Source: Nitrosomonas sp. Is79A3 (GTDB lineage Bacteria > Pseudomonadota > Gammaproteobacteria > Burkholderiales > Nitrosomonadaceae). Taken from it: DNA of 64,000 bases. The stretch is from assembly GCF_000219585.1 (NCBI RefSeq), contig NC_015731.1, positions 3,100,001-3,164,000 on the forward strand. The letters run 5' to 3'. Position numbers and translations under genes: made by a program. The notes under the pieces were generated by a model, which was not told where the DNA came from, ran no database searches, and saw nothing but the letters and a program-made list of their open reading frames with translations. Shown piece after piece: positions 46,429 to 55,666 of the stretch (position 1 is its first letter; every line of letters begins with the position of its first letter).

Positions 46429-47624
46429 AGGGACTCAAAAATGCCTGCTGCACCCATGCCGCTGCCAATGCACATGGTTACCATGCCATACTTTTGTTTA
46501 TGACGACGCAGCCCATGTAGTAGCGTTGCCACACGAATGGAGCCGGTTGCGCCCAACGGGTGGCCCAGTGCAATCGCGCCACCCAAAGGATTCACTTTAC
46601 TGCGATCCAATCCCAGATCATGAATCACAGCAAGGCTCTGCGCAGCAAATGCCTCGTTCAACTCAATCCAATCCAGATCATCCAGTTTGATACCGGTTTG
46701 CGCCAACACTTTGGGTATGGCTTTAATAGGTCCAACGCCCATAATCTCCGGCGGTACGCCCGCCACTGAAAACCCGACAAAACGCCCCAACGGGGAAAGA
46801 TTAAAACGTTTCATCGCTGCTTCGCTCATCAACACCACAGCACCCGCACCATCGGACATCTGCGAGCTGTTCCCTGCGGTCACAGAGCCTTTGGCAGCAA
46901 AAACCGGCCGCAATTTAGCCAGCGCGACCAGACTCGTATCGGCGCGCGGGCCTTCGTCCGTATCTTTGACAGCAATCTCTTCATGCACTTGATGTGTGAT
47001 CAGGTCAGGACGTTTCTCGTCTACCCGGTACGGTGCGATTTCCTGTTGAAATTCGCCCGTTTCAATGGCTTTTAAGGCACGCAGGTGGCTGGTCAAAGCA
47101 AACTCATCCTGATCTTCCCGCGACACTTTCCATTGTTCGGCGACTTTCTCGGCAGTCATACCCATGCCATAAGCAATCGCGACATTTTCCTCATGCTCGA
47201 ACATGGCTGGATTCATGGAAACTTTGTTGCCCATCATCGGCACCATGCTCATGCTCTCCGTTCCTCCTGCGATCATCACGTCCGCTTCCCCTAGACGGAT
47301 ACGATCCGCTGCCAGCGCAACGGATTGCAGACCCGATGCACAGAAACGATTGACCGTCATACCGGCCACACTGTTTGGCAGACCCGCCAATAACAATGCC
47401 ACGCGCGCGACATTGATGCCCTGCTCCGCCTCCGGCATGGCGCAACCGACGATCACATCGTCAATCGCTGCCGGATCCAATCCTTCGCATTGTTTCATTA
47501 CAGCATGTAACACATGGACCAGCATGTCGTCGGGACGTACATTCTTGAACATGCCGCGCGGTGCTTTGCCAACCGGTGTCCGTGCAGCAGCTACGATATA
47601 GGCTTCTTGAGTTTGCTTAGTCAT
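46425..47624 (-). CDS. fadA: Acetyl-CoA C-acyltransferase (thiolase)
   Basis: The 399-residue thiolase cleaves 3-ketoacyl-CoA. Nucleophile Cys is in VNRFCASGLQSVA (about 89-101), the His in GGAIALGHPLGATG (about 350) and the second Cys in MCIGSGMGAAG near the C terminus. It lies 58 nt from the FadB-like gene, its likely partner in beta-oxidation. The last codon and stop lie in the inverted end of the 148-bp repeat, so the insertion formed or replaced the gene's terminus. Confidence 0.95.
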   Translation of the reverse strand: MTKQTQEAYIVAAARTPVGKAPRGMFKNVRPDDMLVHVLHAVMKQCEGLDPAAIDDVIVGCAMPEAEQGINVARVALLLAGLPNSVAGMTVNRFCASGLQSVALAADRIRLGEADVMIAGGTESMSMVPMMGNKVSMNPAMFEHEENVAIAYGMGMTAEKVAEQWKVSREDQDEFALTSHLRALKAIETGEFQQEIAPYRVDEKRPDLITHQVHEEIAVKDTDEGPRADTSLVALAKLRPVFAAKGSVTAGNSSQMSDGAGAVVLMSEAAMKRFNLSPLGRFVGFSVAGVPPEIMGVGPIKAIPKVLAQTGIKLDDLDWIELNEAFAAQSLAVIHDLGLDRSKVNPLGGAIALGHPLGATGSIRVATLLHGLRRHKQKYGMVTMCIGSGMGAAGIFESL

Positions 47625-47682
47625 TGGTTTCTCCGTGGATCGTCGATCTTGGAATACGTTTAAAGTGAATCCTGTCGTAAAT

Positions 47683-50256
47683 TTAGTTTCTTAATGGCTT
47701 ACCGGTTTTCAGTGTATGTTCGATACGCGCCTGGGTTTTTTCGGTTGCCAGCAATTCCATGAAGGCTGCGCGTTCCAGTTCCAGGAACCAGTCTTCATCC
47801 ACTAGGCTACCCGGTGTCAAATCGCCACCGCACATCACATGCGCCACCTTACTAGCAATCAGATTATCATGCTCGGAGATAAATCCACCTTCGCGCAGGT
47901 TAACAAGCTGACTTTGGATCGTCGCAATCCCGGTATTACCTGCCACCGGAATTTCCCGGGCTCGCAATGGCGGGCGATAGCCTGCTTCGGCTAACGCCAG
48001 CGCCTGCGCTTTGGCGACATGCAGCAACTCAAAACGATGCATCACCACGATATCAGCAAGGCGCAGATACCCCAGTTCTTTCGCCTGTTCGGCGCTTTTC
48101 GCCAGTTCCGCCATTGCTACCGTCTGGAAATAATATTTCAATTGCGGGAAAGGATCACCATCTTTGGCAGCTTGCGCAGCTCTCATGGCAAATTCTTTAC
48201 ACCCGCCTCCAGCCGGCAACAATCCAACGCCCACTTCCACCAAACCGATATAAGTTTCCAGCGTAGCCACGGCACGATCACAGTGCATCACAAATTCACA
48301 GCCCCCGCCCAATGCCAACCCATCCACAGCAGCAACAGTTGGAATCATCGAATAGCGCAGTGCTTGCGAAGTTTGCTGAAACAATTTGATCATTCCATCA
48401 ACTTCAGCCAGCTTCTTGGCCATTAGCACATCGGCGAGATCCAGCTCACGCGCCACCTGAAGCACGGTCGCCTGGGTCGATTTCCTTAATTTCTTTAAGA
48501 ATGACTGAAAAGCGGTGGGCGGCTGATGTGGAGCAGGTGGCGCACTGCCATGCTGCATATCCGGTTTAGGCCGCTCAGTGGCTTTCTGTAAATTAGCACC
48601 GGCCGAGAATGGTGGCTCTGTTTGCCAAATCACCAATGCGCGCCAATTTTGCTCGGCTTCTTTGATCGCCTGTTGCACACCTTCCAGCACATCCACGCCG
48701 ATCGTATGCATTTTGCTCTTGAAGCTGAGAATGGCGATTTGATCGCCGGTATGCCATAACCTGACCGCATCGGTTTCAAAGATGGTTTCGCCGTAAACTG
48801 CTTCCTCGCCGATTAATCGATCCGGAAAAAGCTGGCGTTGATACACCGGCAGTTTTGAACGCAGTTGTATTTTTCCGGATGCCGGGGCAAAAGAGCCTTG
48901 CGCCGTGTGCACACTTTGCGTAGCGCTTTCTGCAATCGTTATCACCCATTGCGGTAATGGCGCTTGACTCATGCTTTTACCGGCCGCAATATCCTCTTGA
49001 ATCCAGTTGGCAATCTGTTTCCAACCGGCCGCCTGCCAAATTTCAAATGGCCCCTGATTCCAGCCAAATCCCCAGCGCACCGCCAGATCCAAATCACGCG
49101 CATTATCGGCAATCGTTTCCAGTTGCACGGCGCAATAATGAAACAAATCACGAAAAATTGACCACAAAAACTGCGCTTGCGGCTGCTGACTATTGTGTAA
49201 TGCAGCAAACTTTTCCGCCGGGCTGCTATATTTCAGCAAACGTTTCAGATCCTCATCCACTTCCGCAGCCGATAAACGGTATGTTTGTGCCACCCGATCA
49301 AGCACATGGATTTCATTTTTTATTTTTTGATACACGCCGCGTTTAACTTTCTCTCCCAACGCACCAATCTCAATCAATCCTTGCAGCCAATCCGGCACGG
49401 CAAAATAAGGATGCCAAGGATCTTCCGGTAAAGTATCGCGCATCGTATTGATGACATGCGCCAAGGTATCCAGGCCCACGACATCCGCGGTACGGAATGT
49501 AGCGCTTTTGGGGCGGCCGATCAGCGAGCCGGTCAACGCGTCGACCAAATCAAAACCAAAATTAAAAGCCCGGCCATGATGCATCGTCGCCAGTAAAGAG
49601 AACACGCCGATGCGATTAGCAACAAAATTCGGCGTATCCTTGGCACGAATCACGCCCTTGCCCAGATAAGTCACTAAAAATTCTTCCAGGTGATCGAGCA
49701 TATCCGCATCACTGGTTTTGCACGGAATCAATTCCACCAGATGCATGTAGCGTGGCGGATTGAAAAAATGGATCCCGCAGAAGCGGTGACGCAATGCTTC
49801 CGGGAAAGCCTCGGCTAATTGGTTGATTGATAGCCCGGAGGTATTACTCGCAAAAATGGTCTGTTCGCCCAGATATGGAGCAACTTTGGTGTATAAATCC
49901 CGCTTCCAGTCCATGCGCTCGGCAATCGCTTCGATCACCAGATCGCAATCCTTGAGCAATTCAAGATGCTGATCATAATTCGCAGGCTGAATACTGGTTG
50001 CTTTGGCTTTAACCGATAGCGGCGCAGGTTCCTGTTTTTTGAGTTTCTCCACCGCCTTAATCACATTGGCGTTGGGATTATCCGCGTCACCCGGTAACTC
50101 AAATAGTAACGTTTCGATGTTAGCATTCACCAGATGCGCCGCAATCTGCGCTCCCATCACACCAGCCCCCAGTACCGCCGCCTTGCGCACTAAAAAACTT
50201 TTATCAGCCAATTTTGCCTCCTGCTTGATCCGGTTATGGAATAAAACCTTGTTCAT
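47683..50256 (-). CDS. fadB: 3-hydroxyacyl-CoA dehydrogenase / enoyl-CoA hydratase (FadB-like)
   Basis: The ATG at 50256 (857 residues) is preferred because the upstream 15 residues look unrelated. The N-terminal NAD-binding domain has AAVLGAGVMGAQIA (about 26-39) and SNTSGLSINQLAE. The dehydrogenase part extends to about residue 340, followed by a linker and a C-terminal crotonase-type domain with DGLALGGGCEFVMHCD. This dehydrogenase-first order is the alternative FadB layout, not that of E. coli FadB. It forms a transcriptional pair with the thiolase. No acyl-CoA dehydrogenase or ligase is in the window. Confidence 0.92.
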   Translation of the reverse strand: MNKVLFHNRIKQEAKLADKSFLVRKAAVLGAGVMGAQIAAHLVNANIETLLFELPGDADNPNANVIKAVEKLKKQEPAPLSVKAKATSIQPANYDQHLELLKDCDLVIEAIAERMDWKRDLYTKVAPYLGEQTIFASNTSGLSINQLAEAFPEALRHRFCGIHFFNPPRYMHLVELIPCKTSDADMLDHLEEFLVTYLGKGVIRAKDTPNFVANRIGVFSLLATMHHGRAFNFGFDLVDALTGSLIGRPKSATFRTADVVGLDTLAHVINTMRDTLPEDPWHPYFAVPDWLQGLIEIGALGEKVKRGVYQKIKNEIHVLDRVAQTYRLSAAEVDEDLKRLLKYSSPAEKFAALHNSQQPQAQFLWSIFRDLFHYCAVQLETIADNARDLDLAVRWGFGWNQGPFEIWQAAGWKQIANWIQEDIAAGKSMSQAPLPQWVITIAESATQSVHTAQGSFAPASGKIQLRSKLPVYQRQLFPDRLIGEEAVYGETIFETDAVRLWHTGDQIAILSFKSKMHTIGVDVLEGVQQAIKEAEQNWRALVIWQTEPPFSAGANLQKATERPKPDMQHGSAPPAPHQPPTAFQSFLKKLRKSTQATVLQVARELDLADVLMAKKLAEVDGMIKLFQQTSQALRYSMIPTVAAVDGLALGGGCEFVMHCDRAVATLETYIGLVEVGVGLLPAGGGCKEFAMRAAQAAKDGDPFPQLKYYFQTVAMAELAKSAEQAKELGYLRLADIVVMHRFELLHVAKAQALALAEAGYRPPLRAREIPVAGNTGIATIQSQLVNLREGGFISEHDNLIASKVAHVMCGGDLTPGSLVDEDWFLELERAAFMELLATEKTQARIEHTLKTGKPLRN

Positions 50257-50385
50257 GCCGCCTATGGCCGAAAGAGTACAAGCATGAGCCCTAAAGCGCA
50301 AGCTTGTATGATTACAAGATTATGAATAGTGCTTGAAGCGCCTCACGTTGTCAGTACCCTGCAGGTAGGAGGGCAGCTATAGCCA

Positions 50386-50739
50386 TCAACCCCAGACTGT
50401 TGCAAATTGTTCTGCATTGAAACCCACCGTCGCGCGTTTTCCGTCGATAATCAACGGTCTTTTGATCAGGCGGCCGTTGCTCGCCAGCAAAGCCAGAATC
50501 TCCCGGCTGGATAACACGGGTAATTTTTTCTTAATTTCTAATTCGCGGTATTGCACGCCGCTGGTATTGAAGAGTTTGTTCAGCGGAACATTGGCGCACT
50601 CGACAATGGCAGCAAGTTCCACCCCGGTTGGCGGATTTTCTGTGATATCAATAAATTCGTAAGCAATCTCAGCTTGTTGCAAATATTGCTCCGCCTTGCG
50701 GCAAGTACCGCATTGTTTATAACCATACAATTTGAGCAT
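50386..50739 (-). CDS. ArsC/Spx-family reductase-like protein
   Basis: The 117-residue thioredoxin-fold protein has a redox-type CGTC near the N terminus (YGYKQCGTCRKAEQYL, residues 5-20) and GRLIKRPLIIDG in the C-terminal part. It belongs to the ArsC/Spx/YffB group. Arsenate reductase activity cannot be assumed, because no arsenic genes are nearby. Confidence 0.88.
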   Translation of the reverse strand: MLKLYGYKQCGTCRKAEQYLQQAEIAYEFIDITENPPTGVELAAIVECANVPLNKLFNTSGVQYRELEIKKKLPVLSSREILALLASNGRLIKRPLIIDGKRATVGFNAEQFATVWG

Positions 50740-50780
50740 GTGTCGTGATCTTAGTATTCAAAAAATGGAGGATAGAATTT

Positions 50781-51113
50781 TCATTCACCACCTTTGGGGC
50801 CCCAGAACACGACCCAGGTAGAAAAATCCGGTGAGAAATTCTCGAAACGATGTTCGACGTGGGCCGCCACGAAAAATACCATACCCGGCTCAAATTTGTG
50901 CCGCTCACCGGCAACAACAAATTCGCCATGACCGGAATGGATAAAATACAGCTCATCCTGATCGTGCGGCGTTTGTATATCGGTACCCTTGGGTACATAT
51001 AACTCGACCGACATGGAACCATGCGCAAACGCCTGAGCAAACGGCTCACCCATCGGCCATTCCACACTCGCTTTGCCGGGTATGCGTTGCATCAGATCAA
51101 ATAATGTTGCTTT
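50781..51113 (-). CDS. Cupin-domain protein
   Basis: A small single-domain cupin of about 110 residues. The metal-binding motif is visible as TPHDQDELYFIHSGHGEFVV, followed by PGMVFFVAAHVEHRFENF. The ligands (two His with Glu in the first motif and a His in the second) are largely present. The start is uncertain among three closely spaced ATGs; I chose the one giving MKATLFDLM. Substrate unknown. It sits 41 nt upstream of the ArsC-like gene. Confidence 0.85.
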   Translation of the reverse strand, partial: KATLFDLMQRIPGKASVEWPMGEPFAQAFAHGSMSVELYVPKGTDIQTPHDQDELYFIHSGHGEFVVAGERHKFEPGMVFFVAAHVEHRFENFSPDFSTWVVFWGPKGGE

Positions 51114-51128
51114 CATCATTACTATCAT

Positions 51129-51583
51129 CCCGTATTCTATTTAAAACTACTCTTTTTGATATTGACCATATATAAGTGAACTCGATAGGTGGCACCAACA
51201 ATCACCGCACTTCCACAGTGCTAAACAAAGCACGCGCAAAAAATGATGATGAAGAATATATCCGATATGATATGCAAGGAAGTATTTTCTGCGAGTAACG
51301 AAGCTTAGTAACGAGATGCGATAAACAGATAATCCACAAAGAATATGTTCGAAAATTTGAATTTTTGGGAATACTTTTAACCTTGCATTACCGGAATTAT
51401 ATTCCGGATATACAAACATCCCTGCAAGGAACGTTTTCCTTTGACAAAGAACACCGATATAATGGGTTTTAAAAATTTTCTGAATAAACCGATAAAGAGC
51501 AAGTATAGACAGCAGTATAATTATGTTGCACCGAATGTTTTCATTCGGTGCAACATGGATTACACTCCCCCGAGCTACCGATC
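51129..51583. other. Intergenic with one perfect palindrome
   Basis: About 450 nt without a convincing gene. A 90-residue open frame on the minus strand has no credible start or family and is not called. A 15-bp perfect inverted repeat sits at 51523-51556. Confidence 0.5.
51523..51556. repeat. Perfect 15-bp inverted repeat with TTTT loop
   Basis: ATGTTGCACCGAATG (51523-51537) is exactly reverse-complemented at 51542-51556. A similar but shorter palindrome, GGCGCAAT/ATTGCGCC with an adjacent CATTC, occurs at 55578-55597. It lies 28 nt past the stop of the coiled-coil gene (51584) on its strand, so it may act as that gene's terminator. Confidence 0.65.
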
Positions 51584-51904
51584 TTAAGGTTTTGCTGCCT
51601 TTAATAATTTCTCTAATATATCCAATTCCTTAGAAAGGTTATTTATAGTTTCAGCAACTTTTGCCAAATCTTGAATTGCTACAAGAATTTTAGCATTTAC
51701 CTGCTCGACACTTTCACGAGCTTCGGCATACTCTTGAGTAGCTGCGGCAACGTTTGCATCAACTAATTCACGTATTATATTCAATACTTCTTGAAGTTTC
51801 TCTCTGAGCTGCTCTTTTCTGCCAATATCAGGTTCCTTAATAATAAGTATTTCAAGCAAATGAGATAGTTGTTGTAATTCTGCACCTAAAGATGTGTTGG
51901 ACAT
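51584..51904 (-). CDS. Small coiled-coil protein
   Basis: The 106-residue protein is almost entirely helical with heptad-like leucines (LGAELQQLSHLLEILII, LREKLQEVLNIIRELVD, INNLSKELDILEKLL). It has no signal peptide or membrane segment. CAGGAGAG precedes the ATG. It starts 42 nt after the preceding lipoprotein gene ends, so the two are likely an operon. No family recognised. Confidence 0.72.
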   Translation of the reverse strand: MSNTSLGAELQQLSHLLEILIIKEPDIGRKEQLREKLQEVLNIIRELVDANVAAATQEYAEARESVEQVNAKILVAIQDLAKVAETINNLSKELDILEKLLKAAKP

Positions 51905-51946
51905 TGAGACTCTCCTGTTAATATTGTTAAACTACTCAGTGAATTA

Positions 51947-52831
51947 TTATTTGCTACTTAAGGCATTGATGGCGGATCTTAAATTGTTCATTTCTTGCCC
52001 TACGGCTTTGATATCATCAATCGAAAGGTTGTTACTCTCGATTGCTTGTTTCAATTGCACGTTAGCGGCTTTCAATTTTGTCAGCGTTGCGATAGCTGTT
52101 TTAGATATATGATTTAAATGTTCTCTTTCTACAAAAGCCTGCTTAAATCCATTAATCGCGATGAGGCGATCCGTATAGCTTGTGCTTTTTGCCAATGCGA
52201 TGTCGGCATCGGCTCTAAGATTCGAAATCGTCGCATCAAATCCCTGAGCATTATGAAGCCCTACTTTATCAAAATCCTCTATAAGCAAATCACATAACTT
52301 GTCTATATCCGGTCCAGCATTCTTTACTATGCTCTTAACAGCTTCAGCTTTCTTGGCTTCCACCCAAAATGAACCGATAGCGTGTACTAACTGACCAAGT
52401 CCTTCATATTGGGCGTCACTCAGCTTCTTTCCGCTCACGGATTTAAAACTATTCACAAAATTATTCGATGCTTGTTTTAACTCAGCTTCTTGAGTTTCAG
52501 TGACCAGAGACAATAGCAGTTTTCCATAACTCGATAATGCTTGAGCCGACTTGACACGCTCGATAACAGATTCTGGCTTTAGTGCTTCATCAAGATTTGG
52601 TTCATTTTTATCGTTAAGCAACTTTGCTTTTCCATGAATCGCTATGCTAGTAACGTTCATATCAATAGTCGCAGCTCGAAAATGATTAAATTCTGTCGCA
52701 GCAAAATCTCCAATGTCCGCAGATGCTTGTGCGAAACGACTTGCTGCCTCTTTCTGCGTCGAGGTTAGCGCACAGCCCGATAAAAATACTATCATCATTG
52801 CGGATGAGAAAATCCAAAGTAGTTTTTTCAT
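51947..52831 (-). CDS. Helical lipoprotein of unknown function
   Basis: The ATG at 52831 (GGAGAG 8 nt upstream) gives 294 residues. The lipobox VFLSGC places Cys at about residue 20, so the mature protein is a lipid-anchored envelope protein. The rest is alpha-helical with repeated Ala/Lys/Leu patterns and no Cys-rich or catalytic motif. It is followed by the coiled-coil protein, and the two could interact. Confidence 0.78.
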   Translation of the reverse strand: MKKLLWIFSSAMMIVFLSGCALTSTQKEAASRFAQASADIGDFAATEFNHFRAATIDMNVTSIAIHGKAKLLNDKNEPNLDEALKPESVIERVKSAQALSSYGKLLLSLVTETQEAELKQASNNFVNSFKSVSGKKLSDAQYEGLGQLVHAIGSFWVEAKKAEAVKSIVKNAGPDIDKLCDLLIEDFDKVGLHNAQGFDATISNLRADADIALAKSTSYTDRLIAINGFKQAFVEREHLNHISKTAIATLTKLKAANVQLKQAIESNNLSIDDIKAVGQEMNNLRSAINALSSK

Positions 52832-52981
52832 ACTGCTCTCCAAATTGTTGTTTGTTGTTATCGGAACCCTAATTAGAGCTTACTCAAAAAGTATACTTAA
52901 CTAAAAATCAGCGCGTTGTGAGTATTGTCACAAAAATGAAACGTTAGTGGTTAGTGTAAGGCTGGACAGGTTATTGCGTTC

Positions 52982-53276
52982 TAGCAGGCTTCTGAAAAAT
53001 CTATATTCGGGGCAGCCGATACCAAGAAAAAGGCTATGTAGCAGTTAATTGTTGAATTTTCCAATTCACTGTTGATAAATGATTTTTTGATAGCGATGAA
53101 GAAATATAACTAATTGATTAAAAATAAATAATGTAATTTTTCAAGTCAATTTCAACAATCAATTGTGACATAGCCAAGAAAAATTAGGTGAGAAAGGGCA
53201 ATCTCTACATGATTTTGCATTTTAAGCCAGTTTTAACACTACAGCGGCAGCGCAAATAGTTTTTTCAGCCGCTTAA
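52982..53276. repeat. Diverged copy 3 of the 148-bp repeat, holding an IS1595-type MITE
   Basis: The outer parts, from GCAGGCTTCTGAAAAAT and GGGGCAGCCGATACCAAG to TTTTAACACTACAGCGGCAG, CGCAAATAG and GTTTTTTCAGCCGCTTAA, match the other copies but with many differences. The interior is split by a 144-bp element. It lies in the 468-nt gap between the lipoprotein and the alpha/beta hydrolase genes. Confidence 0.75.
53032..53175. mobile_element. 144-bp MITE with IS1595-type ends
   Basis: The ends GGCTATGTAGCAGTTAATTG and its inverted counterpart (reverse complement of CAATTGATTG and ACATAGCC) match the ends of the IS1595 element at 34664. AAGAAAAA is duplicated on both sides (53024-53031 and 53176-53183), an 8-bp target duplication. 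It has no coding capacity, so it would have to be moved by a transposase in trans. Confidence 0.82.
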
Positions 53277-53311
53277 ATTTTTCATGGCCAGAAATCGCTG
53301 ATCAGAACCTA

Positions 53312-54622
53312 TCATTCCAGAGTACTCAACCGGAAATCCATCCATTTTTCAATCTTCATCAGAAGCTCAGTGCGCGCAGGTTCTTTTAAAAACAGATGCT
53401 GGTGATAATGAAGATTGGGCAGCGCCAAGACTTCGTTATCGGAATGATTCTTCAATGTAGCACGAGAGAAATCCTCATTGCCCCAAGCTGGTGTAATCGG
53501 ATCATGCTCCGAATAAACCAAATAATAAGGTATTTTGAATTGATCCATTTTACGGCGAAAGCGCACAACCTCTTCTTCAATACCTTTCACGTAGCGCAAC
53601 AGGCTGCGGCGGACGATCCAATTATCGGCGCGTAAGCGCGCTTTCTCTGCTTCACTATCAGTCAGATAATCCGTCACCCACTCCGGTGAAACCGGTGTCA
53701 TGAAACTTCGCAGACCCGGCCAGGAAAACACTTCGAACATGCCATCTAATAGGGGCACCGTTATCAATGAGAACAATTGATTGAATAGTAACAGTGGCAA
53801 AGGCTCATTCTGCGGATGCATAAAATGCGTTTCAGCATGAAAAGACAGCTTGATCAATGGATTTGCCACCCAGCCACGCCAACCGGGTGGTTCGCTGACA
53901 GCAAAAGCCGGTGCCAAAAAAACAATACCCTGCACGCGCTTGGCCGGATCATCTTCTTTCTGGGATTGCATCAGATAAGAAGCAGCAACCAGAGCACCCA
54001 GGCTGTGCGCAACAATAAACACAGGCCGTTTCGAATCACTCTGTGCATCACAAAGCGCAATCGTCTGCCTGAGTGCCAGATCCAGAGTCCTGCGCAGCGG
54101 CTCCAGATCATGCAACAATGATTGCGCCAGAAAAGCGTCGCTAACCTCCTGTCTGCCTGCACCCGCCGCAAGTGCTTGATCCGCCTGTTGCAATACCGGA
54201 TTGGACAGGCCGTGCGCGTAAAAATCGAACCCTGTAACTAAAAACTGCCGGGAAAAATAACGCGCCACTTCGCTATAACGCCCGATATGTTCATTCATGC
54301 CGTGAACCAGCAATACACAGGCTGGCGCTTTAGCGGATTCTGACGGAACAAGGGTCCGCAGGATTAGTGGCACATTACCACCAGGTTGGCAAAAACTGCT
54401 TTCATCCCCCCAGCGAGGATAGGATTCAGTAACAAACTTCTGATGTACACAACCTGATAACGTCATTAGCATCAAAAACATGCTTATCAGAATTGTCACC
54501 CTACCAAATAAATAAGCCCCATTTCGCGGCGCGTATCGCCTACGTGGCCCGGCCGGTAACTGCTCATTAAAAAGAATTTTAGACGGGAAAGCCAGAATCA
54601 TCATTAAGGTGCAAATTGACAT
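53312..54622 (-). CDS. Alpha/beta hydrolase, monoacylglycerol-lipase-like lipoprotein
   Basis: The protein has up to 436 residues. A hydrophobic segment (about 42-56) runs into LMTLSGC, a lipobox, so the mature protein is probably lipid-anchored. The start is uncertain because the basic N-terminal stretch before it is long. Catalytic features are the oxyanion region LVHGMNEHIGRYSE, the nucleophile Ser in FIVAHSLGALVA, Asp in YSEHDPITP and His in NLHYHQHLFLKE. It resembles serine-aminopeptidase S33-type lysophospholipases. Confidence 0.85.
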   Translation of the reverse strand: MSICTLMMILAFPSKILFNEQLPAGPRRRYAPRNGAYLFGRVTILISMFLMLMTLSGCVHQKFVTESYPRWGDESSFCQPGGNVPLILRTLVPSESAKAPACVLLVHGMNEHIGRYSEVARYFSRQFLVTGFDFYAHGLSNPVLQQADQALAAGAGRQEVSDAFLAQSLLHDLEPLRRTLDLALRQTIALCDAQSDSKRPVFIVAHSLGALVAASYLMQSQKEDDPAKRVQGIVFLAPAFAVSEPPGWRGWVANPLIKLSFHAETHFMHPQNEPLPLLLFNQLFSLITVPLLDGMFEVFSWPGLRSFMTPVSPEWVTDYLTDSEAEKARLRADNWIVRRSLLRYVKGIEEEVVRFRRKMDQFKIPYYLVYSEHDPITPAWGNEDFSRATLKNHSDNEVLALPNLHYHQHLFLKEPARTELLMKIEKWMDFRLSTLE

Positions 54623-54781
54623 GTTCCATGATTAACCAGCTTCCGGGTTTGCTTCAAGCTCGGCTATTAGCCGCAGGTGAAATTTCCACAGATTTGAGTG
54701 CCACCGCAAAACTATCGTTGATCAATTCAACGAGATGAATTTTAGTTAAACGCATTGTTTGGCTGCTTCCCTGCGCCAAAA

Positions 54782-55129
54782 CTAAGCTGCCCGCAATAGG
54801 AATTCAACCTTCACAGCCTCATAAGGAAACTCGATCGCACCCTCTTTAGTACGATCAAGTAGACCCGCTTCGAGAAGCGCGACGACATCTCCGTGCACAC
54901 CTTTAACGTCACGATCTACACGCCGCGCAGCCTCTCGAATTGAGATTGGGCCCGCACCGCAAAGCGCTTTTAGAAGCTCCCACCGCTTTGCGGTCAACAC
55001 TTTCCACAGCAATTCTGGTGATGCAAAACTGATTCGATCCGATTTTTGTTGCTTATTCGAATTCCAGGCTTGGGCAAAGTCAGCCATCGCTTCCTTTGGA
55101 TCTCGAACGTCAAGAATCACTGTTTTCAT
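54782..55129 (-). CDS. TumA-like HTH antitoxin
   Basis: The ATG at 55129 (115 residues) is preferred to a longer frame that overlaps the neighbour. A winged helix-turn-helix (about 45-100: LLKALCGAGPISIREAARRV, GVHGDVVALLEAGLLDRT) is preceded by a short N-terminal segment. The start overlaps the end of the toxin gene by 20 nt. This toxin-first arrangement is typical of the TumE-TumA family, in which the HTH protein is the antitoxin. Confidence 0.8.
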   Translation of the reverse strand: MKTVILDVRDPKEAMADFAQAWNSNKQQKSDRISFASPELLWKVLTAKRWELLKALCGAGPISIREAARRVDRDVKGVHGDVVALLEAGLLDRTKEGAIEFPYEAVKVEFLLRAA

Positions 55130-55406
55130 AGTTCCACCTCTCGATATCATATTGAAAATCTGCCAATAACTTTTCTGGGGTGGAAAACGTGTACTCGGTT
55201 TCCTTCTCGCCCCAATGCCGATGATCGCCTTTCCCTGCCTCGTTGTCATACCGAAGAACACATTCCCCATTAACCACATAGGCAAGACGGTACTTAAAAG
55301 TATGTTCAGATTCTGCCAACGGCTGGGTAAGCCGCCAAAGCACGAGTTCGGCGAATTTGTTCTCAGCCAATACTATGCGTTGTCGAAGTAGTTCGGTAGA
55401 TTTCAT
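55110..55406 (-). CDS. TumE-like toxin (DUF6516)
   Basis: The ATG at 55406 gives 98 residues. The pattern AELVLWRLTQPL, FKYRLAYVVNGECVLRYDNE, GKGDHRHWGEKE and LLADFQYDIERW is characteristic of DUF6516/TumE toxins. The biochemical activity is not well established, and no nuclease motif can be assigned with certainty. It is followed immediately by the HTH partner. Confidence 0.8.
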   Translation of the reverse strand: MKSTELLRQRIVLAENKFAELVLWRLTQPLAESEHTFKYRLAYVVNGECVLRYDNEAGKGDHRHWGEKETEYTFSTPEKLLADFQYDIERWNYENSDS

Positions 55407-55577
55407 GTTGTAAGGTATACCAACACATGACACTGTTGTCAATTACCCCAACACCAGTATACTACACCCAATCAAGCATCTGATTGTGGTTACGAGAAAA
55501 TTGAAAGTAATAATAAGCAAAGCGCGTTGTACTGAATTTTTTTGAGTAACCAGTCGCTTTCCCTGCGAACTTCATTC

Positions 55578-55597
55578 GGCGCAATATTGATTGCGCC
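55578..55597. repeat. Hairpin GGCGCAAT/ATTGCGCC
   Basis: An 8-bp stem with a 4-nt loop about 70 nt downstream of the acyl carrier protein stop. No T-run follows on the minus strand, so terminator function is only possible. Confidence 0.5.
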
Positions 55598-55666
55598 CTA
55601 CTGAGCTCTTCGAACTGATTCATGCGTAATATGAATTACAACAAATTCTCGAAACGCCAAGATATT

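Noticed and set aside
51147..51419. A 90-residue minus-strand frame
   Set aside because: No credible start signal or family, and composition looks random.
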